A stretch of DNA of 64,000 nt from Ailurus styani (Eukaryota; Chordata; Mammalia; Carnivora; Ailuridae). Numbering within the stretch: position 1 is the stretch's first letter; each line of letters starts with the position of its first letter. The position numbers and the translations under genes are program-made. Below the pieces are notes generated by a model. It worked only from the letters and a program-made list of their open reading frames with translations. It was not told the origin of the DNA and searched no databases. Positions 32,435 to 42,420 of the stretch are shown here, piece after piece. The stretch spans positions 149,425-213,424 of the forward strand of contig LNAC01000851.1 in the NCBI GenBank assembly GCA_002007465.1. Direction: 5' to 3'.

Positions 32435-33022
32435 ATAAGGAAAAGTAATAGGAACAGGTTAGGAAGACTGAACCTAAGGTATGGCAGTGTTGGGAGAAGC
32501 AGAAATTGTTAAACGAATACTGGAGTTCACATTTCACTTGGCTCCCAGGTGGTGTTCCAGAAAGACCCCACCCTCACCTACGTGCTGCGTAGGACTGTGT
32601 TCTTAACTCAGGGCCATGAGGTTTGCCAAGTGATGAAGGCTGAGGGCCAGCAACCAAGAGCAGAGGGGAGGACAGAGCTGAGCTGGGGATGGCCCTTGGC
32701 AAGTCCTGACCATGGGCCGCATCACTTGGCTACAACTCTGAGTTAGTGACACTTGACGTGTGTGGTCAGTCATGTTTAGGCAACAGTAGATGGGGTAGAG
32801 GGAAGCAGAGGAGTTCCAAGTGGGAAAAAAGGTGAATTTTGTATGATCTCCACAGGAATTTCTTGGGAAGGTTTGTGAAGCAAGGGATTTTAACAAAGTG
32901 ATGTTCCAGCCAGGACCTCACAGCCTAACATGCATTTTGCAGCCTGTCTCTGTCAGTGGAACTTGGGGCATGTGCATGACTCCAGAGGAGGGGGTGATCT
33001 CAGATCTTTAGGCTTGGGAGAA
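32435..33022. other. Unique sequence
   Basis: No gene or repeat recognised. Frames at 32549-32896 on opposite strands overlap and are not supported. Confidence 0.4.
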
Positions 33023-33596
33023 TGTTATTGGTTGAATTATATCCCCCCATCAAATAGATATGCTGGTTTCCTAATCCCCAATACCTCGGTATGTAATCTT
33101 ATTTGGAGATGGGTTTTTTTCAGAGGTGATCAAGTTAAAATGAAGTCTTCAGGGCAGGTCTTAATGCAGTATGACAGGTATCCTTGTGAAGTGGGGGCAT
33201 TTGGGCATAGACACACTCAGTAAGAATGCCATGTGAAGATTAAAAGTTTTAGAGGGGAGTGGGGTGGGGGAATGGGTGAGCCTGGTGGTGGGTATTAAGG
33301 AGGGAGCCTTTGGTGTTGTACATATACAATGAATCTCGTAACACTGGAAAAAAAGAAAAAAAAGATATAGGGGTGAAGATTCTCCAAGCCAAGGAATGCC
33401 AGAGATTGGCAGCAGAGCACCAGAAGTGAGGCAAGCAGCATGGAACAGGTTCTCCCTCAACCCTCCAGAAGAATCCACCCCACCAACACCATGACCTTTG
33501 ACTTCTAGCCTCTAGGGCTGTGATGCAATAGATTTCAATTATTTAAGCTACCCAATTTATGGTACCTTGTTGAGGCAGCCCTAGCAAACAATACAG
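33023..33596 (+). mobile_element. LTR-like mammalian repeat, interrupted by L1
   Basis: Landmarks: 'TGGTTGAATTATATCCCCCCATC', 'CCTAATCCCCAATACCTCGGTATGTAATCTTATTTGGAGATGGG', 'GGTATCCTTGTGAAG', then after the L1 insertion 'AACAGGTTCTCCCTCAACCCTCCAGAAG', 'TTGACTTCTAGCCTC', 'TTTAAGCTACCCAATTTATGGTACCTTGTTGAGGCAGCCCTAGCAAACAATACAG'. Probably a MaLR-type solo LTR; I am not certain of the family. A second copy is at 49221-49670. Confidence 0.7.
33241..33362 (+). mobile_element. Short L1 3' UTR insertion within the LTR
   Basis: 'GGGTGAGCCTGGTGGTGGGTATTAAGGAGGG … CAATGAATCTCGTAACACTGG' plus an A-rich tail is the terminal ~120 bases of a carnivore L1. It splits the LTR between 'CCATGTGAAGAT' and 'ATAGGGGTGAAG'. 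Very severely 5'-truncated, so it carries no coding sequence. Confidence 0.88.
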
Positions 33597-33797
33597 CTAG
33601 CATTGTGACAGAGGGCATGGATATTCTCACCCATTGCCCCATTGTCCTGCTTACTACACCCCCTCCCCGGCCCCTGCAGCCTATCCAGGGAGCACAAGTG
33701 GTGGGGGACAAGTAGTAACGGGGCTGGGAGACCAGGATTTCCAGGTCCTCTCAAATGAGGCTGGGTACCACTTGACAACTGAGACTTGTGTATTTCT

Positions 33798-33981
33798 TTC
33801 TTTCTTTTTTTTTAATTTTATTTTTATTATTTGCCCAAGGGGTACAGGTCTGTGAATCATCAGGCTTACATCTTTCACAGCATTCACCAAAGCACAAACC
33901 CTCCCCAATGTCCATAACCTATCCACCCTATCCCTACCCTCCCACCCCCCAGTAACCCTCAGTTTGTTTTATGAGATTAGA
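33798..33981 (-). mobile_element. Short L1 3' end insertion
   Basis: Minus strand: T-rich end, 'TTATTTGCCCAAGGGGTACAGGTCTGTGAATCATCAGG', 'CACAGCATTCACCAAAGCACAAACC'. This is a second type of carnivore L1 3' terminus. The 17-bp TSD GAGACTTGTGTATTTCT lies at 33781-33797 and 33982-33998. Confidence 0.93.
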
Positions 33982-34177
33982 GAGACTTGTGTATTTCTAA
34001 TAAACACCCAGAAATAATGTGATGAGGTCCCGATTTCTGCCTCTTGTCATCTAGATTTTCTGCTTGTAATAATAATGATCGTGTAAAAAGTGCAGTGGTA
34101 AGGTGTGATTCAGTGAGGGGGTTGCCACTGCATTGGGTGGTTGGTATGCAGGCCACACCTAGTCTTCACTCCCACTG

Positions 34178-34322
34178 AATGAGGATCTTATGGGCCCTTT
34201 TTTTTTGAAGGGGAGCTGAGGCTCCAGAGGGTAAGGGAACTGGCACAAGGTGAATGATAGGACCAGAATCTAGTCCAGGACCCCAGAAGTGCAGGGTTGA
34301 GGACCTCCCCACTATTCTGTAG
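34178..34322 (-). mobile_element. MIR SINE
   Basis: 'GAGGATCTTATGGGCCC', 'GGAGCTGAGGCTCCAGAGGGTAAGGGAACTGGCACAAGG' and 'ACCAGAATCTAGTCCAGG' match the reverse complement of the MIR core. Confidence 0.65.
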
Positions 34323-34339
34323 GATGAGGGCACTACTCC

Positions 34340-34470
34340 CCGGCTAGGGTCACCTGGAGAATTTTGAAGGTAGTGCTGCCTGGATCACTCCCAGAGAGGC
34401 TAATGTAATTGGTCTAGACATTTGGTCTGCCCATGGGGATTTTTCAAATCTCCCAGCTTGAAATGCAGTA
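34340..34470 (+). mobile_element. MER5-like hAT fossil
   Basis: 'GGTCACCTGGAGAATTTTGAAGG', 'GCCTGGATCACTCCCAGAGAGG' and 'AATTGGTCTAGACATTTGG' follow a MER5-type order. Degenerate. Confidence 0.5.
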
Positions 34471-34539
34471 CGATAGGCAAACCAACAAGGTAGTTTACGT
34501 TGAAAATTTTAAGTTAGCTTATGGAGACACTCTCACAGA

Positions 34540-34700
34540 AGTTGCTGAGAATCACCTGCAAGTTTTTTCCTTGAATACAGATTCTTGGGCCCCACCAGTT
34601 TAGCCCCACATGCTAGTTTAGAATTGCTTGGAGTGGAGTTCAGGAGTCTGTATTTTATGAACGCTCCAAAGGTCATTTAAGAATCATGCAGGTTTGGGTT
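34540..34700 (+). mobile_element. MER5A-like hAT fossil
   Basis: 'GAGAATCACCTGCAAGTTTTTTCCTTGAATACAGATTCTTGGGCCCCACC', 'CAGGAGTCTGTATTTTATGAACGCTCC' and 'TAAGAATCATGCAGGTTTG' match MER5A order. Confidence 0.65.
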
Positions 34701-35514
34701 CTAGAGTTTGTTCTGGAGGGGTGCTAGGCCATGAAGGGCTCTGTTGCCTTCCCAGAAAGTGGTGCTCTAACATCCTTCCTAGTGACTTAGGGAGCATGGC
34801 CATCTGTTCACTTCACTCCAAAAGTGATATTACAGTGTCACGCTAGAAAGGCCCCAGGACTTAAAGATGGAGTAAATACACCTTCACTCAGTAACTGGGT
34901 GTAACTCCCCTTCACCCAGGAACTTTGCTTTGGAATTTTGCAGCTTTGTCCAACCCTGCCAAATGGATGCAGTTCCCATTCCATAAGAAAGCCCTAGAAG
35001 GCAGCCTTTTTGAAGTCACGTGGCAGGTTTCCTTATTCTACAAATGAAGAAACTGAAGGCCGTAGAGGGTGTGGTTCTCATCCGGAAGTCCCTGTGAAGA
35101 AAGGTGGGTGTAGGACTGGAGGGTCCTAATGCCAGCTGTGACATTCTTTTCTGGGTCTCTGTGTTCCTGACCCTGCACCATCTAGCTGTAATGCACTGGC
35201 CACATCTGCAAGAGCTCCATGTTTGGGATCTGGCCCTTCCTGCAGGAGTCACAGGAAACCTTTTTGGTGAGGAGCTGTGCTAGAACCTGGGGGAATCTGT
35301 CCAACAAGAGCAAAAACACACTCCACATTTTGTGGCTTAGGGCAGAGGGCTCAGGATGTTCTGTAAAGTGAATGATACGGCTTTCCCTGGAAGGTTGCCC
35401 ACAGCACCTGGAGAGCTCCTGTCTCTACATCCTATAGACCTGTGCATGCCATCTTGCATGTATCAGGGATCCATTGTCCTGGGGTGGCTCACTGTTCCCT
35501 GTGGGAAGATAGTG
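34701..35514. other. Unique sequence
   Basis: About 35030-35075 has a MIR-like core (CCTTATTCTACAAATGAAGAAACTGAAGG) that is too short to map fully. Open frames at 35016-35252 lack features. Confidence 0.4.
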
Positions 35515-35728
35515 TCATGTGGTGGAAATGAGCACAACACTTTGGGCTTGGGATCCCAAGGGTTAAGTCCCAGCTCCACCCCTTAACTGTACTGGATAAA
35601 CTCATTAGACTCTCTGGGCTTCCATTTTCTCATCTCTGATAATATCTGCTTTTGGATATAGTGAGCATCAAAAGCACTTTAAAGCTTTATAAAGTATTAG
35701 TTATTATTATTGTTATGACTATTATTGG
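35515..35728 (+). mobile_element. MIR SINE
   Basis: 'TGGAAATGAGCACAACACTTTGGGCTTGGGATCCC…AAGTCCCAGCTCCACC', 'ACTCTCTGGGCTTCCATTTTCTCATCTCTGATAATA' and 'CACTTTAAAGC…AGTATTAGTTATTATTATTG' follow the full MIR order. Confidence 0.78.
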
Positions 35729-36197
35729 AATGTTAGTCTGCATTAGGTTTATATGGAAATGCAAGGTAGGACACCAGCTTTCGTTTGAAACTATTAAGAA
35801 CAATTAAGTGCCAGTTTCTATTTGTGGGTCTGGTTTTCTCTTGCCAGCCTCCAGGTGGTTTACTAATATAATGCCTCATAACAGTGAATTAAGTTGATTA
35901 GCTCCCTATCCTCTTAAAGCTTAAAATCCAACACATAAAATATTGGTCATGGCAAAAGTGACTGGGCCATCGGCCAAAGAAAATTCACTAATTCATCATA
36001 TCATATCATTGCTATCTTGTCAAAGTGCTGTGGGAACCTGGCACAGACCCATGAGACCTACACCCTGCCCAGGTACCCATCATGATAAGTTTCTGGTGAG
36101 CTGGTTATGTTAATCTTTGGACCGATTAGATGGTAAGATTTATGATTGTATTCAATTATAAACCAATCATAATTGGAATATTGGGTAATCATTAAAA
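35729..36197. other. Unique AT-rich sequence
   Basis: AT-rich, with homeodomain-like words near 36120-36190 (GATTGTATTCAATTATAAACCAATCATAATTGG). No gene seen. Confidence 0.4.
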
Positions 36198-36209
36198 ATC
36201 AGGTTGCTG

Positions 36210-36444
36210 GGGTGCCTGGGTGGCTGAGTGAGTGAGCATCTGTCTTCTGCTTGGGTCATGATCCCAGGGTCCTGCATCAAGTCCTGCATCAGGCTCCCTG
36301 CTCAGCAAGGGGTCTGTTCCTCCTTCTCCCTCTGCTGCTCCCTCTGCTTGAGCACTTTCTCTCTGTCAAATAAATAAATTTAAAAAAATAAGGATGATTC
36401 ACAGACCTATACCCCTGGGGCAAATAATAAAAAAAAATTTAAAG
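36210..36444 (+). mobile_element. SINE/L1 chimeric insertion
   Basis: A Can-SINE (36210-36389, head GGTGCCTGGGTGGCTGAG, tail CTGTCAAATAAATAAATTT plus A) runs directly into a plus-strand L1 3' terminus ('GGATGATTCACAGACCTATACCCCTGGGGCAAATAATA' plus A-run). One TSD, ATCAGGTTGCTG at 36198-36209 and 36445-36456, brackets both parts, so they appear to have inserted together. The L1 part is the complement of the terminus seen at 33798-33981. Confidence 0.85.
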
Positions 36445-36456
36445 ATCAGGTTGCTG

Positions 36457-37498
36457 AATATTGAGTGAGGTAGGGACATTTTTGTGGTAAATGTTTTAGG
36501 TACAAAAAGCAAGTTACAATACGGAAACATGTATCAGATGTTAAGAATGAGTTTCTTGTGGCTGAAGGAAGATATTTTTATTTTCATCTTTGTTTATCTA
36601 TTGACATTTTTCTAGGTCGTGCTATTTTGGCCTGATGAATGTAGCTTCACAGAAGAGATAACACTTGAGTTGGGTCTTAATGGATGTGTAGGAGTTTGAA
36701 AAGGCAGAAGGGCTATCTTGATAAATGGGAGTATCATTTGTGGAAGCATAGAAGAATGAAAGCTTATGGCCTGTTCTGCAAATGGTCAGCAGTTCAGGCT
36801 GGACCACATGGTCAGACATTTGGGGTTTGCACCAAGGTCCGGCTGGAACAAAGAGAAAGACTTGGGAGCTTTGGAAACAATGTTGGATAAGTTCAGTGAA
36901 GCCAGATTATGGAGGACCTTATATAGGCCTGGAGGTAAATTTCTCACCCACAAAGGAAAGAGGGATTAGGATGTGATTTTACAGGTGTTCTATGCTTGGT
37001 TAAAGTGTTGGAGCATAAGGGGGTTTGCCCCTGCGATGTTTTTCAAGGTAGTCGGGTCCTGGATCTCCCTGGTAGCCAAAACTGATGTGGAAGAGTTTTG
37101 ATCTCTGTTTTGCCACGGGCATGGAAATAAGCCTTGGTCTCTGAGCCTGGAAAGAATCATAGTGGACGTTACTTCTGAGCATTTGTTTCTGGGTTGGGGA
37201 AAGCAACTGAGTATCTGTGGACACCTGCTCCTCTGGTGAATAAACAGGACAGTGGTCAATGGAGGGAGCAGTGAACTCATTGAGGCCATAGTAAAGTGTA
37301 TTGTTTCATCATTTAGATAAATTATTTACCTTTTAATTTTTTAAATTTAATTTTTTACTGCCACATTATTTCTTAAGCTTAATAATATGTTTGAAACATA
37401 TACTTCGTTGGGTTTCTAGTGGAACCACCATGCCATTTTGAACAGTATGTACAAGCATTCAGAATCTTGATTTCTACACCCATAGATAGAGGGACTAT
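36457..37498. other. Mostly unique sequence; faint ancient repeat
   Basis: 36610-37000 weakly follows the order of the repeat at 20319 ('CAGAAGAGATAACACTTGAGTTGGGTC', 'AGCCAGATTATGGAGGACCTTATATAGGCC'). 37300-37390 is AT-rich. No exon supported. Confidence 0.4.
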
Positions 37499-37537
37499 AC
37501 ATGCATACATACATACATACATACATACATACATACC
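37499..37537 (+). repeat. (CATA)n microsatellite
   Basis: About nine CATA units after CATG. The reverse frame gives a Met-Tyr-Val-Cys repeat peptide, an artefact. Confidence 0.93.
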
Positions 37538-38019
37538 TGGTTTGGTTTTGGGTTGGGTTTCCAAATACCAGACCCTGAGAGTAGGATTTAACTAGTTTAC
37601 TTGGGAAATGACCCAAGGAGCACTGGTACAGGAGTGGGAAGTGAGATAGGCAGGGACAGAAGCTAATAAATGAGGTAATAATAAGTAGGTAACTTTTTTG
37701 GGGGGGCAATAGGGGTTTCACCCCTGGGGACTACTGGGAGCCTGCATGGAGTACATGCAAGATTGATGTCCTCAAGGGGTGAGGACACTGGAGCGCATTT
37801 ACATGAACTCCTGTATACCATTGGTTGAAGGTTACTTCTGGGGGAATTAACTTCCCAGCACTACTGGCCTTCTCCACATAATGGGCCAAACATGTTCTGT
37901 GGCCAGAGAAAGTCCTCAGACACAGAAGACTGAGTGCCAAGGGAATATGGGTAGAGAACCCATTACTCCATGTCACATAGAAGGTTTAACGATAAAAGTA
38001 ATGCTAATAAACTAGATTC
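37538..38019. other. Unique sequence
   Basis: No gene or repeat recognised. Confidence 0.4.
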
Positions 38020-39186
38020 TATTTCCCTAAGATCAGGAACAAATCAAGGACATCTGCTTTCAGCATTTCTATTCAACAGCCTACTGGAAGTCCTAGCTAA
38101 TGCAGTAAGATAAGAAAAGGAAATAAAAGACATACATATTGGGAAGGAAGAGATAAAACTGTCTTTGTTCACCGATGTCATGATTGCCTATATAGAAAAT
38201 CCTAAAGAATAAAAAATCGTGGAACTAGTAAGCTATTATAGCCAAGTTGCAGGATACAAGGATACAAAAGGCAAGTGCTTTCCTATATACCAGCAATGAA
38301 TAATTGGAATTTGATATTAAAAATACCATTTACTTTCACAGCAAAACATTGAAATAGTTATAAATCTAACAAAACGTGCAAGATCTATAGGAGGAAATCT
38401 AGAAAACTCTAATGAAGGGAAACAAAGCTAGACATGTGCAAGGAGAACTATTGCATGTTTATGGATAGGAAGGTGGAATAGTGTTAAGAAGTCAGTTCTT
38501 CCCACCTTGATCCTGACTAACTTTAGTGCAATCCTACTCATAATCCCTGCAAGTTATTTTGTGGATATCAACAAAGTGATTCTAAAGATTACATGGAGAG
38601 CTGAAAGACCCAGGATAGCCTACTCAGTGTTGAAAGAGAAGAACTAAGTTGGAAGACTGACACTATGGAACTTCATCCTTATTGTAAAGCTAAAATCATT
38701 AAGACAGTGTGATACTCTCCTGAAAGGAGCACAGTGTGTGTGACTTATAAATAAACAAATACATACATATGTAAACTTCTGTGTTTGTTTTTTTAGAAAG
38801 TGTGATATTGGTGAAGGAATTTAAATAGATCAATAGGACAAAATGGAGAGCCCACAAATTGGAGGCAGCCAAGATGTCCTTCAATATGTCTGTAGATAAG
38901 CAAATTGTGGTACATCCATACGCATGGAATATTATTCAGTAATAAGAAGAAAGGGGCTGTCAAGTCACAAAAAGACATGGAGGAACCTTAAAAGCATATT
39001 GCTAAGTGGAAAAAAGCCAGTTTGAAGGGGCTACATACTATATGATTCCCACTATATGACATTCTGGAAAAGGCAAAATTATGGAGAAAGTAAAAAGATC
39101 AGTGGTTGCTTTGGACTCCAGGGAATAGAGGCAGGGATGTATAAATGGATGCAACATTTAACCATCTGTATAAGATTTCTTAGGGT

Positions 39187-39606
39187 AGGGGCTTGTGGGT
39201 GGCTCAGTCAGTTAAGCATCTGACTCTTGATTTTGGCTCAGGTCATGATCTCAGGGTATTTTTTTTTTAAAGATTTTATTTATTTATTTGACACAGAGAG
39301 AGAGAGATCACAAGTAGGCAGAGAGGCAGGCAGAGAGACAGGGAGAGGAGGAAGCAGGCTCCCTGTTGAGCAGAGAGCCCGATGCGGGCCTTGATCCCAG
39401 GACGCTGAGATCATGACCTGAGCCGAAAGCAGAGGCTTTAACCCACTGAGCCACCCAGGCGCCCAATGATCTCAGGGTTTTGAGACTGAGCCCTGTGTTA
39501 GGCTCCGCACTGGGCATGGAGCTTGCTTAAGATTCTCTCTCTCCCTCTCCCTCTGCCTTTCCTCTGCTCTGTCTCTAAAAAATATAAATTAAAATCTTTT
39601 TAAAAA
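39187..39606 (+). mobile_element. Can-SINE (outer copy), split by a second SINE
   Basis: Left part 39187-39257 (GGGCTTGTGGGTGGCTCAG…TTTTGGCTCAGGTCATG…) and right part 39479-39606 (TTTGAGACTGAGCCCTG…CTCTGTCTCTAAAAAATATAAATTAAAATC). Its own worn TSD is AGATTTCTTAGGGT (39173-39186) versus AGATTTCTAGGGT (39607-39619). It lies inside the ancient L1. Confidence 0.92.
39258..39465 (-). mobile_element. Can-SINE (inner copy) inserted into a Can-SINE
   Basis: Minus-strand young-type copy ending 'AGAGGCTTTAACCCACTGAGCCACCCAGGCGCCC'. TSD ATGATCTCAGGGT at 39245-39257 and 39466-39478 duplicates outer-SINE sequence, proving it landed inside that SINE. Confidence 0.96.
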
Positions 39607-39959
39607 AGATTTCTAGGGTTGTGAAAGTATTCTGTGTGATACTGTGATGCTGGATACATGACATTATTTGTCAGAACCTACGGAACTGTACAACATGAAG
39701 AGTGACCCCTATGTTAACTCTGGACTTTAGATAATTATAATGTATCAGTACTGGTTCATCACTTGTTACAAATGTACCATATTAATGCAAGCTGTTAATA
39801 ATAGGGGAAACTGGGGTGAGGAGGGGATGTATGAGAACTCTCAATTGTTGTCTTCCACTCAATTTTTTTTTGTAAATTTAAATCTCTCTACAAAACAGAG
39901 TCTCTTAATAAAGGAAAAAAATAAAGCAAGCCATTAAGTGGACTGGTGTTTTAAAAATA

Positions 39960-40145
39960 TTTTTTAAAAAATTTTATTTATTTGACAGAGAGAGAAGACA
40001 AGCTGGGGGAGCAGCAGGCAGAGGGAGAAGGAGAAGCAGGCTTCCTGCTGAGCAGGAACCCCGATGTGGGGCTCTATCCCAGAACCCTGGGATCATGACC
40101 TGAGTCGAAGGCAGACTCTTAACTGACTGAGCCACCCAAGCACCC
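39960..40145 (-). mobile_element. Can-SINE at the end of the ancient L1
   Basis: Minus-strand copy ending 'CTTAACTGACTGAGCCACCCAAGCACCC'. TSD CTGGTGTTTTAAAAATA (39943-39959) versus CTGGAGTTTTAAAAATA (40146-40162), one mismatch. Confidence 0.95.
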
Positions 40146-40279
40146 CTGGAGTTTTAAAAATACTAATATTTGTAATTATAAATTAGAACAGAGTCTAGAC
40201 TTTTCCCATAAAACAATAATTCTAATGTGAAGACTAAATGGTGACCTTATAGAGATCACAGGCACTGTGTTGGGGGTGT

Positions 40280-40490
40280 GTCTGGTGCAATGGAAGACCT
40301 TGGGCTCGAGCGTCACTCCTCCTCAGTCCCACGCCAACCCGTCTCTTAGCAGCAGCAGGACTTCAGATAAGTGGTAACTCAGCCTCAGGTTTGTCATCTG
40401 CAAGGTGGGGATGGTAAGACCTACTCCATGGGGTGGTTGTGGAGGTAAAGTGAGGTAATGGCTGTGAAGTGGTTGGACAACTCAATGCAC
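40280..40490 (+). mobile_element. MIR SINE
   Basis: 'GTGCAATGGAAGACCTTGGGCTCGAGCG', 'GACTTCAGATAAGTGGTAACTCAGCCTCAGGTTTGTCATCTGCAAGGTGGGGATGG' and 'GGTTGTGGAGGTAAAGTGAGGTAATGG' follow MIR order. Confidence 0.78.
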
Positions 40491-41985
40491 AGAGCTCCGT
40501 TCCCTCCCAGCCTCGCACTGCATCAAGACCTCTCAGAGTGCTGCACAGAACGTTTCATTTTGATTCCATCAGGGTTGTGCCATCGTTGGCTTATGTTCTG
40601 TGGCGGGGCTGCCAACTGATGACAGACAGCTACTCTGGCAGGTCACAACAAAGTGGTAATTGACCTTGCTCCCCCCTGCAGGACATCTGTTCAGGCTCTG
40701 CTAGAAGCCAAGTGCTCCCCATGTGGGGTTTCAGTTTCAAACTGCGGTACTCCCAACATTCTTTATGGGCTGGCAAAGGTGTTTCACACTTCAGATGGGC
40801 CTCTTGAGGACAGTTTCCTTTCTACAAGGAGGTTTGGGAATTCCCAGCTGATTGGAAGGTTCTGTTCAGTCTCATTTTGGCACCACAGGTAGACTTTCCT
40901 GTACGTGCATAAATGGCCCTATCTGGAGAGCCATCAGTATGTAGCAGGGGGTTAGCTGTCACTGTATTGGAAAGTTCAGATATAGATTACTTCCATCATC
41001 TCAGAAAGTGCGGTTGCATAGCACAGGTAAGGAATATTCTGTCTCTCTCACTAGCTGCCTTTTTTTTTAATCCCTTGAGTACATTTGTGCCTTGCAGTTT
41101 TTGCTGCCACCACCCCAGTTCTGGCCCTCAATGCCTGTTATCATGTTGACAGAGTGATAGAGTTGTCCTTTAGCAAGTCTGGTGTAATGCTATACCTCTG
41201 GCTTCTCAATCAGTAGAGTGAGTCCTTTGCTGGGTACTCAGACCCTTACCAGGACCTCAGCTCATCTGTGACACTTTATCTCCTCCCATTCCCCAGCGTT
41301 CCCCAGAGTGTGTGGCATGTGTGCATCAAGTGCTTGGTGTTTTGGGAGCTCATCAGTCCCTCCCCCCCACCCCCAGATGCCTCTGTGCTAGGTGTCATTT
41401 CACTCTCCACTCTTGGAGTGATCTCCTTCCTCTCCATCTGTCCTGGCCAAAGGCTTCTCCATTATGTGGCACACTTCTCAAATATCACCCACCCCTCAAA
41501 GAAGGCTGGCATGCTCACCCAAGCACAGACTATTTGTCCCTCAGGGAAATGCTTTAGGTTTCCTTTCCTTTTGACGCCTGGCACATCTTGCTTCATAAGA
41601 AATCACTTGTGTGCCTTACCCATCCTCACTTCCTCCTGGAAATACACCCCTTTAAGGACAAGTGATATAACCCCTTCGTCTGTGTAGGCTAATCCAGTGC
41701 TTTGCCAAGAAATATGTATTTGGTGAATTTTAAGAACTTCCTGCCAAGAAACATTCTCTAAAGTCACTTCTCCATGTTCTTTCCTAAAGCATCATAGGAG
41801 CAAGCCGGCACACTCACACTGTCTCCATGTAGGGAAGTCCTACAGAATCTCTGTCTCAATCCCTGATCTTTCTGCCTCTAGACCACCTTTTAGCCACACT
41901 ATTCATGTGTCTCTTTTTGCACACTAAGGGGATTATATCATGTACCAGGCATGTTTGATGCCCAGCTTATGTCCCTCAGGCCTTA
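40491..41985. other. Unique sequence; speculative exon at 40682-40888; possible L2 traces
   Basis: 'TTGCTCCCCCCTGCAG' then 207 open bases then 'CCACAG|GTAGAC' has the form of an internal exon, but the peptide is unrecognised. 41250-41700 is C/T-rich and contains L2-like words (TTCTCAAATATCACC, GCCTGGCACATCTTG) that I cannot align securely. Confidence 0.35.
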
Positions 41986-42420
41986 ATACTTACGTTTGTA
42001 TTGCACAGGATTCTCATGGCTTGAATCTGAATCTCTTTGCCTGAGGGTTTTGGAGGTTCTCCAAATCCTAGGAAAACCACTCTGCTCCACAAAGTCAACC
42101 AGAAGTTCTGGCGGATGAATATCCTTGGGAACAGTCCTCAGCCAAGAACTGATGTAGGCTGGTGTATAAATACCCCAGCTACCTCTCCCATTGGGTGGGA
42201 AGGCCCTGAGGTACATACTTCAGATGGTTTCCCAGAGGTTCCCCAGAGGATGAGTTTTAGTTGGACATAACGTCACTAGCTTGATAACTTAACCCTTTGT
42301 TGGCTTCCTTCCTTCCCTGTCCTACTTCTGCACTATCCCAGTTCCCTTTACCTCCCAATAAATGAGCTGCCTTGAGCCTTTGTCTCAGATTCTGCTCCAG
42401 GGGAACCCAGATTAAGACTG
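41986..42420 (+). mobile_element. LTR-like ancient repeat (name uncertain)
   Basis: The 3' part 'CCCTTTGTTGGCTTCCTTCCTTCCCTGTCC…CCTCCCAATAAATGAGCTGCC…GCCTTTGTCTCAGATTCTGCTCCAGGGGAACCCAGATTAAGAC' matches the 3' end of a recurrent mammalian LTR-type sequence with an embedded AATAAA. The 5' boundary is an estimate. Confidence 0.5.

Larger units (their letters stand above)
38020..39935 (+). mobile_element. Ancient L1 LINE (ORF2 to 3' UTR), SINE-interrupted
   Basis: Old plus-strand L1: ORF2 words 'AGATCAGGAACAAATCAAGGACATCTGC', 'TATTCAACAGCCTACTGGAAGTCCTAGC', 'TGTCATGATTGCCTATATAGAAAATCC', 'GGAATATTATTCAGTAATAAG', then 3' UTR 'GTGATGCTGGATACATGACATTA', 'GTATCAGTACTGGTTCATCAC', 'GTACCATATTAATGCAAGCTGTTAATAATAGGGGAAACTG'. 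Many stops, and part of ORF2 is missing near 38750-38830. Interrupted by the SINE pair at 39187-39606. Likely an L1M-class or HAL1 relative (inference). Confidence 0.8.
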
